A DNA stretch of 64,000 nt from contig LWDJ01000050.1 of NCBI GenBank assembly GCA_002083435.1, forward strand, positions 62,001 to 126,000, read 5' to 3'. The DNA is from Proteobacteria bacterium SG_bin6 (GTDB taxonomy: Bacteria; Pseudomonadota; Alphaproteobacteria; Sphingomonadales; Sphingomonadaceae). Position 1 is the first letter of the stretch. Every line of letters begins with the position of its first letter. Below are positions 23,920-32,749 of the stretch, one piece after another. The translations under genes were made by a program, and so were the position numbers. The notes below the pieces were generated by a model. That model searched no databases. It was not told the origin of the DNA and saw only the letters and a list, made by a program, of their open reading frames with translations.

Positions 23920-26900
23920 GCGATCGCTCCCTGCGATGCGTCGTCGATCGGTGGGTGGTACAGCTCGACCGGCACCGACATATGGCGGGAGAAGAGCCCG
24001 ATCAGTACCGGCAGCACCAGCAGGATCAGCACCGGCGCCGCCGTCATCCCGCCGACCACGACCAGCGCGAGCGGCTTCTGCACCTGGCTGCCGATGCCGG
24101 TCGACAGCGCCGCCGGCAACAGCCCGATCGCGGCGGCGAGGCAGGTCATCACCACCGGGCGCAGCGAATTGCGCACCGTCGCCGCCATCGCCAGTTCCTT
24201 GGCAAGCCCGTTCTCCAGATTCTGGTTATAGGTCGTCACCACCAGGATCCCGTCCATCACCGCGATGCCGAACAGGGCGACGAAGCCGATCGCCGCCGAG
24301 ATGCTGAACGGCGTGCCGGTGAGCGCGAGCGCCAGCACCCCGCCGATCACCGCCATCGGGATCACCGAGAACGCGAGCAGGCTGTCGCGGATCGAGCGGA
24401 AGTTCATGTAGAGCAGCACCAGGATCAGCCCCAGGCTGATCGGCACCACCACCGACAGGCGATTGATCGCGTCGGTCAGGTTGCCGAGCTCGCCCGCCCA
24501 TTCGAGGTGATAGCCCGCCGGCAGGACGAAATGCCTGGCGATATTCGCCTGGATTTCGCCCACGGTGCTGCCCAGGTCGCGGTCGCGCACCGAGAAGCGG
24601 ATCGGGACATAGCGTTCCTGATGCTCGCGGTAGATGAACGACGCGCCCGAGGTGAGCCGGATCGTGGCGACCGCCGAGAGCGGCACCGGCACCGATCCCG
24701 TGCCGCTGGGATTGGGCGCGGCGACGGTGATGTTGCGGATCGCGGTCAGGTCGCTGCGCTGGCCCTGTTGCAGCCGCACGACGATCGGGAAGTGCCGGTC
24801 GGTGCCGGGCTCGTACAGGTCGGACACGCTCGCCCCGCCGATCGCCGCCGAGATGGTGGTGTTGATGTCGTCGGGGGTCAGCCCGAAGCGCGCGGCGGCG
24901 ACGCGGTCAATGTCGATCCGCACCGTGGGCTGGCCGAGCGACGAGGAGACCGCGAGATCGGCGACGCCGCGCACGGAGGCCGCCTGCGCCTCGATCTGAT
25001 CGGCGATCTTCACCAGCGTCACCAGATCGGGGCCGAACACCTTGATCGAATTGGCGCCCTTCACCCCTGACGACGCTTCCTCGACATTGTCCTGGATATA
25101 TTGCGAGAATTCCAGATCGACCCCGGGATAGCGCGCCTTGATCTTGTTCTGGATCTCGGTCGTCAGACTGTCCTTGGTCACGCCCGTCGGCCATGCCTCG
25201 GCGGGTTTCAAGGGCGTGTAGAATTCGGCGTTGAAGAAGCCGGTCGCGTCGGTGCCGTCATCGGGGCGGCCATGGGTGGTGATCACCCGCTGCACCTCGG
25301 GATAGCTGGCGATGATGCGGCGGATGCCGTTCACCACCGGCTCGCCGGCTTCCAGCGAGATCGAGGGCGGGAGCGTCGCGCGGATATAGAGATTGCCTTC
25401 CTCCAGATGCGGCAGGAACTCGACCCCCAGCTCGCGCACCGCGACTCCGGCGGTCACCAGCATCACCCCGGCGATGCCGAGCGTCGCCAGTCGGTTGGTG
25501 AGCGCCCAGGCGGCGGCGGGTTCATAGGCCTGGCGCAGCTTGCGCACGATCCACGTCTCCACCTCGTCCAGATCGTCGGGCAGGATCATCGCCGAGAGCA
25601 CGGGCGAGACGGTGAAGGTCGCGATCAGCCCGCCGGCGATCGCATAGGCATAGGTTTTCGCCATCGGGCCAAAGATATGGCCCTCCACCCCGGTCAGCGT
25701 GAACAGCGGCAGGAAGCTGGCGATGATGATCGCGGCGGCGAAGAAAATGCCGCGGCTCACGTCGTTCGCCCCGCCAAGCACCGCCGAGAAGCGGTTGGCG
25801 GGGGTGAAGTGGCTGCGCCCGCCGCGCACCAGCGCCGCGCGTTCGACCATGTGGCGGAAGATATTCTCCACCATGATCACGCTCGCATCCACCACCAGCC
25901 CGAAATCGAGCGCGCCCACCGAGAGCAGATTCGCCGATTCCCCCTGCACCGTCAGGATCAGCACCGCGAAGGCGAGGGCGAAGGGGATGGTGATCGCGAC
26001 GATCACCGCGCTGCGCAGATTGCCGAGAAATATCCACTGCAGCAGGAAGATCAGCACGATCCCTTCGATCAGATTGTGGGTGACGGTGTTGGTCGTCACC
26101 GAAATCAGGTCCGATCGGTCATAGATGCGGGTCAGCTTGACGCCCGGGGGCAGCAGTCCGCTGTTGTTGATATTGTCGACCTCGGCCTTCACCGCCTTGA
26201 TCGTGGGGAGCGACTGGGCGCCGCGCTGCATCAGCACGATGCCCATCACGATATCGTCATCCCGGCCCTCGCCCGCGATGCCGAGGCGGGGGAGGTTGCC
26301 GATGCGGATTTGCGCCACGTCCTTCAGGAAGATGGGCGTGCCACCCGGCGAGCCGATCAGCACGTTCTTGATCGCCTCGACCGACTGGATCAGGCCGATG
26401 CCGCGCACGATCGCCGCCTGCTGGCCGAAATTCACCGTCTGGCCGCCGACATTGTCGTCGCTCTTGTTGATCGCGGCGATCAGCTGCGGCATCGACAGCC
26501 CGGCCGCGACCAGCCGGTCGTTATCGACCACCACTTCATAGGCGCGCAGCTTACCGCCCCAGCCGGTGACGTCGATCACGCCGGGAATGCGCTTGAAGCG
26601 GCGCTGGAGCACCCAATCCTGCAGCGTCTTCAGGTCCATCACCGAATAGCCGGGCGGCGCGCTCAGCCGGTAGCGGAAGATCTCGCCCACCGCGCTCAGT
26701 GGCGAGATTTCGGGCTGAGCGTTGTTGGGCAGCGTGCCGATCTGCCCCAGCCGGTTGAGCACCAGCTGCTGCGCCTGCTGATAGTTCACGTCATAAGTGA
26801 ACTGCACTTTCACGTCGGACAGGCCGAACAGCGAGATTGAGCGGACCGCCTTCACATTGGGCAGGCCGGCGATCGCGATTTCGATCGGGGTGGTGACGTT

Positions 26901-27086
26901 GCGCTCAATCTCCTCGGCGGAAATGCCGGGGCTCTGCGTCACGACATCGACCAGCGGGGGGACGGGATCGGGATAGGCCTCGATATTCAGATTGGCGAAG
27001 GCGACGCCGCCCGCCAGCACCATGCCGACCAGCAGCAACAGGATCAGGAAGCGCTGGCGCAGCGCGAGATCGACAAGACCGTTCAT
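23916..27086 (-). CDS. CzcA/CusA-type RND efflux pump
   Basis: Inner-membrane resistance-nodulation-division transporter, 1056 residues, with 12 expected membrane segments and two periplasmic loops. It has IEAYPDPVPPLVDVVTQSPG near residue 35, which marks the CzcA/CusA (HME-RND) branch. The membrane signature near residue 395 reads DFGLVVDASVIMVENI, related to the HME1 motif DFGx3DGAx3VEN but with DAS in place of DGA. This makes the substrate uncertain: Zn/Co/Ni-type motifs usually have DGA, and organic-substrate relatives exist. It is encoded between the adaptor (27083) and the channel (22492) with four-base overlaps. Confidence 0.9.
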   Translation of the reverse strand: MNGLVDLALRQRFLILLLLVGMVLAGGVAFANLNIEAYPDPVPPLVDVVTQSPGISAEEIERNVTTPIEIAIAGLPNVKAVRSISLFGLSDVKVQFTYDVNYQQAQQLVLNRLGQIGTLPNNAQPEISPLSAVGEIFRYRLSAPPGYSVMDLKTLQDWVLQRRFKRIPGVIDVTGWGGKLRAYEVVVDNDRLVAAGLSMPQLIAAINKSDDNVGGQTVNFGQQAAIVRGIGLIQSVEAIKNVLIGSPGGTPIFLKDVAQIRIGNLPRLGIAGEGRDDDIVMGIVLMQRGAQSLPTIKAVKAEVDNINNSGLLPPGVKLTRIYDRSDLISVTTNTVTHNLIEGIVLIFLLQWIFLGNLRSAVIVAITIPFALAFAVLILTVQGESANLLSVGALDFGLVVDASVIMVENIFRHMVERAALVRGGRSHFTPANRFSAVLGGANDVSRGIFFAAAIIIASFLPLFTLTGVEGHIFGPMAKTYAYAIAGGLIATFTVSPVLSAMILPDDLDEVETWIVRKLRQAYEPAAAWALTNRLATLGIAGVMLVTAGVAVRELGVEFLPHLEEGNLYIRATLPPSISLEAGEPVVNGIRRIIASYPEVQRVITTHGRPDDGTDATGFFNAEFYTPLKPAEAWPTGVTKDSLTTEIQNKIKARYPGVDLEFSQYIQDNVEEASSGVKGANSIKVFGPDLVTLVKIADQIEAQAASVRGVADLAVSSSLGQPTVRIDIDRVAAARFGLTPDDINTTISAAIGGASVSDLYEPGTDRHFPIVVRLQQGQRSDLTAIRNITVAAPNPSGTGSVPVPLSAVATIRLTSGASFIYREHQERYVPIRFSVRDRDLGSTVGEIQANIARHFVLPAGYHLEWAGELGNLTDAINRLSVVVPISLGLILVLLYMNFRSIRDSLLAFSVIPMAVIGGVLALALTGTPFSISAAIGFVALFGIAVMDGILVVTTYNQNLENGLAKELAMAATVRNSLRPVVMTCLAAAIGLLPAALSTGIGSQVQKPLALVVVGGMTAAPVLILLVLPVLIGLFSRHMSVPVELYHPPIDDASQGAIA

Positions 27087-28315
27087 TCGCCCAAGCCCGC
27101 CTCGTTCACGAACAGCGCGCCGCCCGTCACCACCCGCTCGCCGGGCTTCAGGCCCGCCAGAATGCGCGTCATCCCGCCGGCGCTTTCGCCGACCTTCACC
27201 GCGCGGGCGACGAAATTGCCGCCCTGGCGCTGCACCCAGACGCGGGCGTCATCGCCTTCATAGATCACCGCCGGCGCGGGCACGATCACCGTCGCACTCG
27301 CCGAGGCGCGCGGGCGGATCGAGAAGCTCGCCGACATTTGCGGCTTCAGCGCGCGATCGGGGTTGGCGACGCTCGCGCGCACCGCCAGGCGGCGGCTGGC
27401 GGGATCGAGCGCTGCGGCGACATTGTCGATCACCGCGCGGAACTGCCGGCCGGGAAAGGCCGGGGTCGTCACCTGCACGGTGTCGCCGACATGGATCATC
27501 GGCGCCTGTGCCTCGGGCACCTGCGCGACCAGCCAGACGCGCGAGAGATCGGCGATCGTCATCAGCGCGGTGTCCTGCGCGCTGTCGACATATTGGCCGG
27601 GGGCGACGCTGCGCTGGGCGACGGTGCCGCTCGCCGGCGCGCGGAAGACGAGCGCGCCGCCGCCACCCTGGCCGCCCGCGCCGAACAGCGCCAGCTTGTT
27701 GCGCGCGGCCGCGAGCGCGGCGAGCGCCGCGCGGCGGGTCGATTGCGCGGCGATCAGATCGGTCTGCGCCTGGCGATAGTCCTTCTCGGCGCCGCCGGCG
27801 GTTTCGAACAATTCCTGCTGCCGCTTGGCGGTCGCCTCGGCGGTGGCGAGCTGGGCGTCGGCGGTCGCGACCTGCGCCTGCGCGGCGAGTAGCGCGTTGC
27901 GGGCATCGACCACGCTGACCGACTGCAGCGAGAAGAGCGGTTGGCCGCGCCGCACCTCCTGGCCGGCGTCGACGAACACTCGCGCGACCTGCGCGGGGAA
28001 GGGCAGGATCACCGGCGTGCTCTGGTTCTGGTCGACGCTGATCACGCCGGTCGCCGCGAGCAGCGCACCGGGATCGCCAAAGCCTGCGGGGGCGATCTTC
28101 ATCTGGCTGAGCTGCGAGGGCGTGAGGGTGACGGTGCCCGGCGGGGGCGCGGCCGCCTCCGCCTCCTTGGGCGCCAGCAGCGCGCGTATCCCGCCGAGCA
28201 GCAGTGCGATCAGCAAGATGCCGCCCGCGACGATCCCGATCAGCAGCCATTGCCGCTGGCGCGGCAAAGAAGGCGCGGCCGGCAGCGGCCGCACGGCATG
28301 TGCATCATCGTGCAA
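27083..28315 (-). CDS. RND efflux periplasmic adaptor (membrane fusion protein)
   Basis: Periplasmic adaptor joining the RND pump to the outer-membrane channel, 410 residues. One membrane anchor (WLLIGIVAGGILLIALLLGG) lies near residues 23-42. The lipoyl half-motifs flank a coiled coil (AQVARVFVDAGQEVRRGQPL near 108; FRAPASGTVAQRSVAPGQYV near 223). A beta-barrel follows (VRASVANPDRALKPQMSASF near 305). There is no His-rich metal-binding N-terminus, a small argument against a simple metal specificity. It is the first gene of the operon; the region 28316-28529 is its probable promoter. Confidence 0.9.
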   Translation of the reverse strand: MHDDAHAVRPLPAAPSLPRQRQWLLIGIVAGGILLIALLLGGIRALLAPKEAEAAAPPPGTVTLTPSQLSQMKIAPAGFGDPGALLAATGVISVDQNQSTPVILPFPAQVARVFVDAGQEVRRGQPLFSLQSVSVVDARNALLAAQAQVATADAQLATAEATAKRQQELFETAGGAEKDYRQAQTDLIAAQSTRRAALAALAAARNKLALFGAGGQGGGGALVFRAPASGTVAQRSVAPGQYVDSAQDTALMTIADLSRVWLVAQVPEAQAPMIHVGDTVQVTTPAFPGRQFRAVIDNVAAALDPASRRLAVRASVANPDRALKPQMSASFSIRPRASASATVIVPAPAVIYEGDDARVWVQRQGGNFVARAVKVGESAGGMTRILAGLKPGERVVTGGALFVNEAGLGE

Positions 28316-28529
28316 GGCGTGATCCTATGAAGAAACCCAAAGCTGTCAGGCGCGCTTACAGCCTAACGTGATAGCGCAAACAAGCGGGCAGTATTGTAAG
28401 TTACCAACACTTACCGAGATTTCATAATGCATTTAGATGGCTTTATTCTGTCAAAACTGTAATGTTTCGTAATTGGCTGAATTGCCTGGGAGGGGGGAAC
28501 GGCCGGCGCGGTGCGCGCGTTTCGGCGCC
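28316..28529. promoter_or_regulatory. Divergent control region of the RND operon
   Basis: 214 bases, markedly AT-rich compared with the surroundings. A dyad GTAAGT-N7-ACTTAC lies at 28396-28414 and could be a repressor site. No regulator gene adjoins it. A GGGAGGGGGG run near 28489 is too far from the ATG at 28530 to be its ribosome-binding site. Confidence 0.4.
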
Positions 28530-28982
28530 ATGGCAGCCTCCCGCCTTGTTCGCTACGCGCTGGCTTTGCTCGCGATTATCGGCGGGGGCGGGTTGGCCGG
28601 CCTGTTCTTCGCGCAGTTCGCGCTATCGGGGCTGAACCCCTTTTATCAGAACGCGCCGCTACCGGGTCCGCTGGTCGCGGTGCCCGAGCCCGGCCCCGCC
28701 GCCCTGCCCGAAGGTAATTTGGCGGTTGCCACGGCCGACTGGTCGTACCCTGCGCCGCCGGTGGACCGCATCGGCTATGACCCTGGCCCGCCCGACCCGT
28801 CGCTTGATCTGGATGACCCGCCGCCCCCTGAGCCGTTGCTCGTCGACGAACCCCTGGCGCCGCGTGCCACTATCGCAACGCTCGCCACCGCGCTCGCCGC
28901 CGATGCCAGCACGCCCAGCGTCACGATCGCCAAGCCCGCGCCGCCCGTCGCCGTCGTCACTGTGGATGCCCCGCCGCGCTGA
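28530..28982 (+). CDS. Membrane-anchored proline-rich protein of unknown function
   Basis: Unrecognised protein of 150 residues. A membrane segment (LVRYALALLAIIGGGGLAGL, about residues 6-25) is followed by a Pro/Asp-rich periplasmic stretch (PGPPDPSLDLDDPPPPEPLL) and an Ala/Val-rich tail. The Pro-rich tail recalls TonB-like or spacer proteins, but there is no TonB C-terminal domain. The ATG at 28530 has no good ribosome-binding site; TTG codons further up are alternatives. It lies 68 bp upstream of mmsA on the same strand. Base composition supports a real gene, but only moderately. Confidence 0.5.
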   Translation: MAASRLVRYALALLAIIGGGGLAGLFFAQFALSGLNPFYQNAPLPGPLVAVPEPGPAALPEGNLAVATADWSYPAPPVDRIGYDPGPPDPSLDLDDPPPPEPLLVDEPLAPRATIATLATALAADASTPSVTIAKPAPPVAVVTVDAPPR

Positions 28983-29050
28983 TTGCGCTCGGCGCGCCGG
29001 CTGTGCCAAAGGCGCGCGTAATCATAGAAAGCTTCGCGGAGAGTCGGCTT

Positions 29051-30547
29051 ATGCGCATCATCGATCACGTCATCGCCGGGGGCGCCGGCGGCGCCGCGAG
29101 CCGCCAGGGCGAGGTGTTCGATCCCAATAGCGGCCAGGTGCAGGCGCACGTCAATCTGGGCACCGCCGCCGATCTGGAGCGCGCGGTCGCGGCCGCCCAA
29201 GCCGTGCAGCCGCGCTGGGCCGCGACCAACCCGCAGCGCCGCGCGCGCGTGCTGTTCAAGTTCAAGGAACTGGTCGAGGCCAATATCGACTCGCTCGCGC
29301 AGCTGCTGGCGAGCGAGCATGGCAAGGTGGTCGCCGACGCGCGCGGCGACGTGCAGCGCGGGCTCGACGTGATCGAGTTCGCCTGCGGCATCCCGCATCT
29401 GCTCAAGGGCGATTACACCCAGGGCGCGGGGCCGGGGATCGACGTTTATTCGATGCGCCTCCCCATCGGCATCGGCGCCGGGATCACCCCGTTCAACTTC
29501 CCGGCGATGATCCCGATGTGGATGTTCGGTGTCGCCATCGCCTGCGGCAATGCCTTCATCCTGAAGCCCAGCGAGCGCGACCCCTCGGTGCCGGTGCGGC
29601 TTGCCGAGCTGATGGTGGAAGCGGGCGCCCCCGAGGGCGTGCTGCAGGTGGTGCATGGCGACAAGGAGATGGTCGACGCGATCCTCGATCATCCCGCGAT
29701 CGGGGCGATCAGCTTCGTCGGCTCGTCGGACATCGCGCATTATGTCTATCGGCGCGGGGTCGCGGCGGGCAAGCGCGTCCAGGCGATGGGCGGCGCGAAG
29801 AACCACGGCATCGTGATGCCCGACGCCGATCTCGATCAGGTCGTTGCCGAGCTGTCGGGCGCGGCGTTCGGCTCGGCGGGTGAGCGCTGCATGGCGCTCC
29901 CCGTGGTGGTGCCGGTGGGCGACAAGACCGCCGATGCTCTGCGCGAAAAGCTGCTCCCCGCGATCCATGGCCTGCGCGTCGGCGTCTCGACCGATGCCGA
30001 GGCGCATTATGGCCCGGTGGTGAACGCCGCGCACAAGGCGCGCGTCGAGGCATGGATTCAGAAGGGCGTCGATGAAGGCGCCGAGCTGGTGGTCGACGGG
30101 CGCGGCTTCACCCTCCAGGGGCATGAGCAGGGCTTCTTCATCGGCCCCTCGCTGTTCGACCGGGTGACGCCGGCGATGGAAAGCTATCGCGAGGAGATTT
30201 TCGGCCCGGTGCTGCAAATCGTCCGCGCGCCCGATTTCGAAACCGCCGTCCGCCTGCCGAGCGAGCATCAGTACGGCAATGGCGTCGCGATCTTCACCCG
30301 CAACGGCCATGCCGCGCGCGAGTTCGCTGGCAGAGTGAATGTCGGCATGGTCGGCATCAACGTGCCGATCCCGGTGCCGGTCGCCTATCATACTTTTGGC
30401 GGCTGGAAGCGCTCGGCGTTCGGTGACGTCAACCAGCACGGCCCCGAAGGCGTGCGTTTCTGGACCAAGATCAAGACGATCACCCAGCGCTGGCCCGATG
30501 GCAGCGCCGATGGCAGCAACGCCTTCATTATTCCGACCATGGGGTGA
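29051..30547 (+). CDS. mmsA: CoA-acylating methylmalonate-semialdehyde dehydrogenase
   Basis: Oxidises methylmalonate semialdehyde (or malonate semialdehyde) with CoA to propionyl-CoA (or acetyl-CoA), a step of valine and inositol breakdown; 498 residues, the usual length. ATG 29051 is preferred. It has ITPFNFPAMIPMWMFGVAIA near residue 145 and the catalytic cysteine motif GSAGERCMALPVVV near 275-290, which distinguishes MmsA from other aldehyde dehydrogenases. The C-terminus has PIPVPVAYHTFGGWKRSAFG. It may supply propionyl-CoA removal for the downstream fatty-acid-like pathway. A hairpin lies after the stop. Confidence 0.94.
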   Translation: MRIIDHVIAGGAGGAASRQGEVFDPNSGQVQAHVNLGTAADLERAVAAAQAVQPRWAATNPQRRARVLFKFKELVEANIDSLAQLLASEHGKVVADARGDVQRGLDVIEFACGIPHLLKGDYTQGAGPGIDVYSMRLPIGIGAGITPFNFPAMIPMWMFGVAIACGNAFILKPSERDPSVPVRLAELMVEAGAPEGVLQVVHGDKEMVDAILDHPAIGAISFVGSSDIAHYVYRRGVAAGKRVQAMGGAKNHGIVMPDADLDQVVAELSGAAFGSAGERCMALPVVVPVGDKTADALREKLLPAIHGLRVGVSTDAEAHYGPVVNAAHKARVEAWIQKGVDEGAELVVDGRGFTLQGHEQGFFIGPSLFDRVTPAMESYREEIFGPVLQIVRAPDFETAVRLPSEHQYGNGVAIFTRNGHAAREFAGRVNVGMVGINVPIPVPVAYHTFGGWKRSAFGDVNQHGPEGVRFWTKIKTITQRWPDGSADGSNAFIIPTMG

Positions 30548-30593
30548 GGGGGCTGGGGCTCTACCGGCAAGAGTGATCCGAGAGGCGGGCGCC

Positions 30594-30614
30594 GCCCCGG
30601 CTCAAGGCCGGGGC
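30594..30614. terminator. Hairpin between convergent mmsA and GST genes
   Basis: GCCCCGGC and GCCGGGGC form a perfect 8-bp stem with a five-base loop (TCAAG), located between two converging genes. There is no T-run, so it may be a bidirectional transcription stop or one of the GC-rich palindromic repeats common in sphingomonads. Confidence 0.5.
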
Positions 30615-30642
30615 GACGCGTATCTGTTGATCACCAACGGCG

Positions 30643-31338
30643 CTAAGCGACTACTTTCGCCGTCTGCCCGAACAGCAGCTTCTTGGCTTCCTCGGTCACC
30701 ACCGGCTGAGCGCTCACCGCCTTGCCCTTGGCATAGGCCTCGATCGTCGCGGGGCGGGCCTTGATCGCCTCGAACCAGCGCTGCAGGTTCGGGAAATCCT
30801 CCAGCTTCTGGCCCTGCGCCTCGTAGGGGACGATCCAGGGATAGCTCGCCATGTCGGCGATCGAATAGTCGCCGGCGACGAAGTCCCGCCCTTCCAGCGC
30901 CTTGTTCAGCACGCCGTACAGCCGGTTGGTTTCGTTGACATAGCGGTTGATCGCATAGTCGATCTTCTCGGGCGCATAGCGGTTGAAATGGTGGTTCTGC
31001 CCCGCCATCGGCCCCAGCCCGCCGATCTGCCAGGCGAGCCATTCCAGGACCTTATACTTGCCGCGCACGTCACTGGGCAGGAACTTGCCGGTCTTCTCCG
31101 CCAGATATTGCAGGATCGCGCCCGATTCAAAGATGCTGATCGGCGCGCCGCCATCGGCGGGGGTGTGATCGATGATCGCGGGCATCCGGTTATTGGGGGC
31201 GATCTTCAGGAAATCGGGCTTGAACTGATCACCCGCGCCGATGTTGACCGGGGTGATCCGATATTCCAGCCCCGCTTCTTCCAGGAACATCGTGATCTTG
31301 TGGCCGTTGGGGGTAGGCCAATAGAAGAGTTCGATCAT
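30643..31338 (-). CDS. Glutathione S-transferase, YfcG/YghU (Nu-class) type
   Basis: GST-fold protein with likely disulfide-bond reductase activity, 231 residues from ATG 31338. The N-terminal thioredoxin-like half has FYWPTPNGHKITMFLEEAGL; the TPNGHK signature, in place of a catalytic Ser/Cys, is that of E. coli YfcG and YghU. FESGAILQYLAEKTG (near residue 75) binds glutathione. The C-terminal helical domain has DFVAGDYSIADMASYPWIVP. The next gene on this strand is the MFS carrier, 43 bp upstream. Its role in the catabolic region may be detoxification. Confidence 0.88.
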   Translation of the reverse strand: MIELFYWPTPNGHKITMFLEEAGLEYRITPVNIGAGDQFKPDFLKIAPNNRMPAIIDHTPADGGAPISIFESGAILQYLAEKTGKFLPSDVRGKYKVLEWLAWQIGGLGPMAGQNHHFNRYAPEKIDYAINRYVNETNRLYGVLNKALEGRDFVAGDYSIADMASYPWIVPYEAQGQKLEDFPNLQRWFEAIKARPATIEAYAKGKAVSAQPVVTEEAKKLLFGQTAKVVA

Positions 31339-31380
31339 CTCACGCGCCTCATGTTGCACTAGCCAGGCCAAGATGGGGCG

Positions 31381-32601
31381 TCAGGCCGCAGGTGCAACGG
31401 CCGGGGCGATGCGCGGTAGAACGAAACGCGCGACAATCACCAGCGCCGCCACCCCCAGCACCGCCGCGAGCGCGAAGGCGGCGCCCGGAAAGCCGCGTTC
31501 GGCGCCCAGCGCCAGCGCCTGGCTCATCATCAGCGGCCCGGCGATCGCGGCGACGCTGCCCACGCTCGCCATCCCGCCCTGCAGCGCGCCCTGGTTGCGC
31601 GCGTCGACCAGCCGCGAGAGCAGCGCGTTGGTGGAGGGGAAGACAAACCACTGCGCGAAGCCTAGCAGGATCACCGCGTAAACCAGCCCCGGCCCCGGGA
31701 TGAACGCATAAGCAGCGAAGGCGAGCGTGCCGGCGGCGATCCCGATCAGCATCGCCCGCGCCTCGCCCAGCAGCTTGATCGCGCGCTGAGTGATGAGCGC
31801 CTGGGTCACGATCATCACCGCGCCCGAGGCGGCGAGCGACCAGCCGATCTGCCCTTCGCTCCAGCCGAAGCGGATCTTCGCCCAGAAGGTCCAGGCGGAA
31901 GGATAGACCATGTGCGCCAGCTGCCACACCAGCGCGGTCAGGATCAGCGGCGCGGCGCCACCCGCCTGGCGCAGCGGGGCGAAGGCGCCGAGCGCGTTGG
32001 CGCGGCGCCATTCGAACGGACGCCGATTTTCGGGCGCGAGCGTTTCGGGGAGCAGTAGCGCGATCCCGACGGCGTTGAGCAGCGCGAGCACCGCCGCCGC
32101 CAGGAAGGGCGCGCGCGGATCGAGCCCGGCGAGCAACCCGCCCAGCGCCGGCCCCAGGATAAATCCCAGCCCGAACATCGCCCCCATCAGCCCGAAGCGC
32201 GCGCCGCGCTGCTCGGGCGGGGTGACGTCCGCCAGCACCGCGTTGGCCGGGCCATAGACCGCGCCCGTCACCCCGGCGATCACCCGCCCCAGGAACAACC
32301 AGGCGAGCGTCGGCGCGAACGCCATCAGCGCATAATCGAGCCCGAACGCCAGCATACATGCCAGGATCACCGGCCGCCGTCCGTACCGATCCCCCAAATT
32401 GCCGATCACCGGCCCGGCGACGAACTGCGCGGCGGCGAACGCCATCAGCATGTAGCCGCCGATCCGCGTCGCCTCGGCAAGCGGCAGGTGGCTCAACCGC
32501 ACGATCAGCTGCGGCAGCACCGGCAAGACGATGCCAAAGCCGATGGTATCGATCAGCACCGCCGCCAAAACGATTGCAACGGCGCGATTTGTCCCTGCCA
32601 T
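31381..32601 (-). CDS. TetA-like MFS efflux transporter (DHA1 family)
   Basis: Drug:proton antiporter-type major facilitator, 406 residues with 12 predicted membrane helices. TM1 has VLIDTIGFGIVLPVLPQLIV, and the loop 2-3 motif A reads GNLGDRYGRRPVI. Motif C-like GLGFILGPALGGLLAG occurs near residue 145. This pattern groups with tetracycline-resistance-type exporters, but many such proteins in soil bacteria have other substrates. It sits upstream of the GST gene and could be cotranscribed with it. The promoter would lie between it and the divergent acyl-CoA dehydrogenase at 32750. Confidence 0.85.
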   Translation of the reverse strand: MAGTNRAVAIVLAAVLIDTIGFGIVLPVLPQLIVRLSHLPLAEATRIGGYMLMAFAAAQFVAGPVIGNLGDRYGRRPVILACMLAFGLDYALMAFAPTLAWLFLGRVIAGVTGAVYGPANAVLADVTPPEQRGARFGLMGAMFGLGFILGPALGGLLAGLDPRAPFLAAAVLALLNAVGIALLLPETLAPENRRPFEWRRANALGAFAPLRQAGGAAPLILTALVWQLAHMVYPSAWTFWAKIRFGWSEGQIGWSLAASGAVMIVTQALITQRAIKLLGEARAMLIGIAAGTLAFAAYAFIPGPGLVYAVILLGFAQWFVFPSTNALLSRLVDARNQGALQGGMASVGSVAAIAGPLMMSQALALGAERGFPGAAFALAAVLGVAALVIVARFVLPRIAPAVAPAA

Positions 32602-32749
32602 ATCCGGTCCCCTGTGGCCGCTGCCTTAGCAGACCAGGACGCGGCGGGTAAGCGGGCAGGGCGGCGGGTATCTTGCCTCTTTGCAACCTGCGGCTTCTAT
32701 GCCATTCCCATACCCGATATTCAGAATCGACCCGAAGGGACCGCTTGTC

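Noticed and set aside
31381..32601. Tetracycline-resistance determinant
   Set aside because: It groups with TetA-like DHA1 exporters, but there is no adjacent TetR gene in the tetA-tetR arrangement and environmental homologues have varied substrates.
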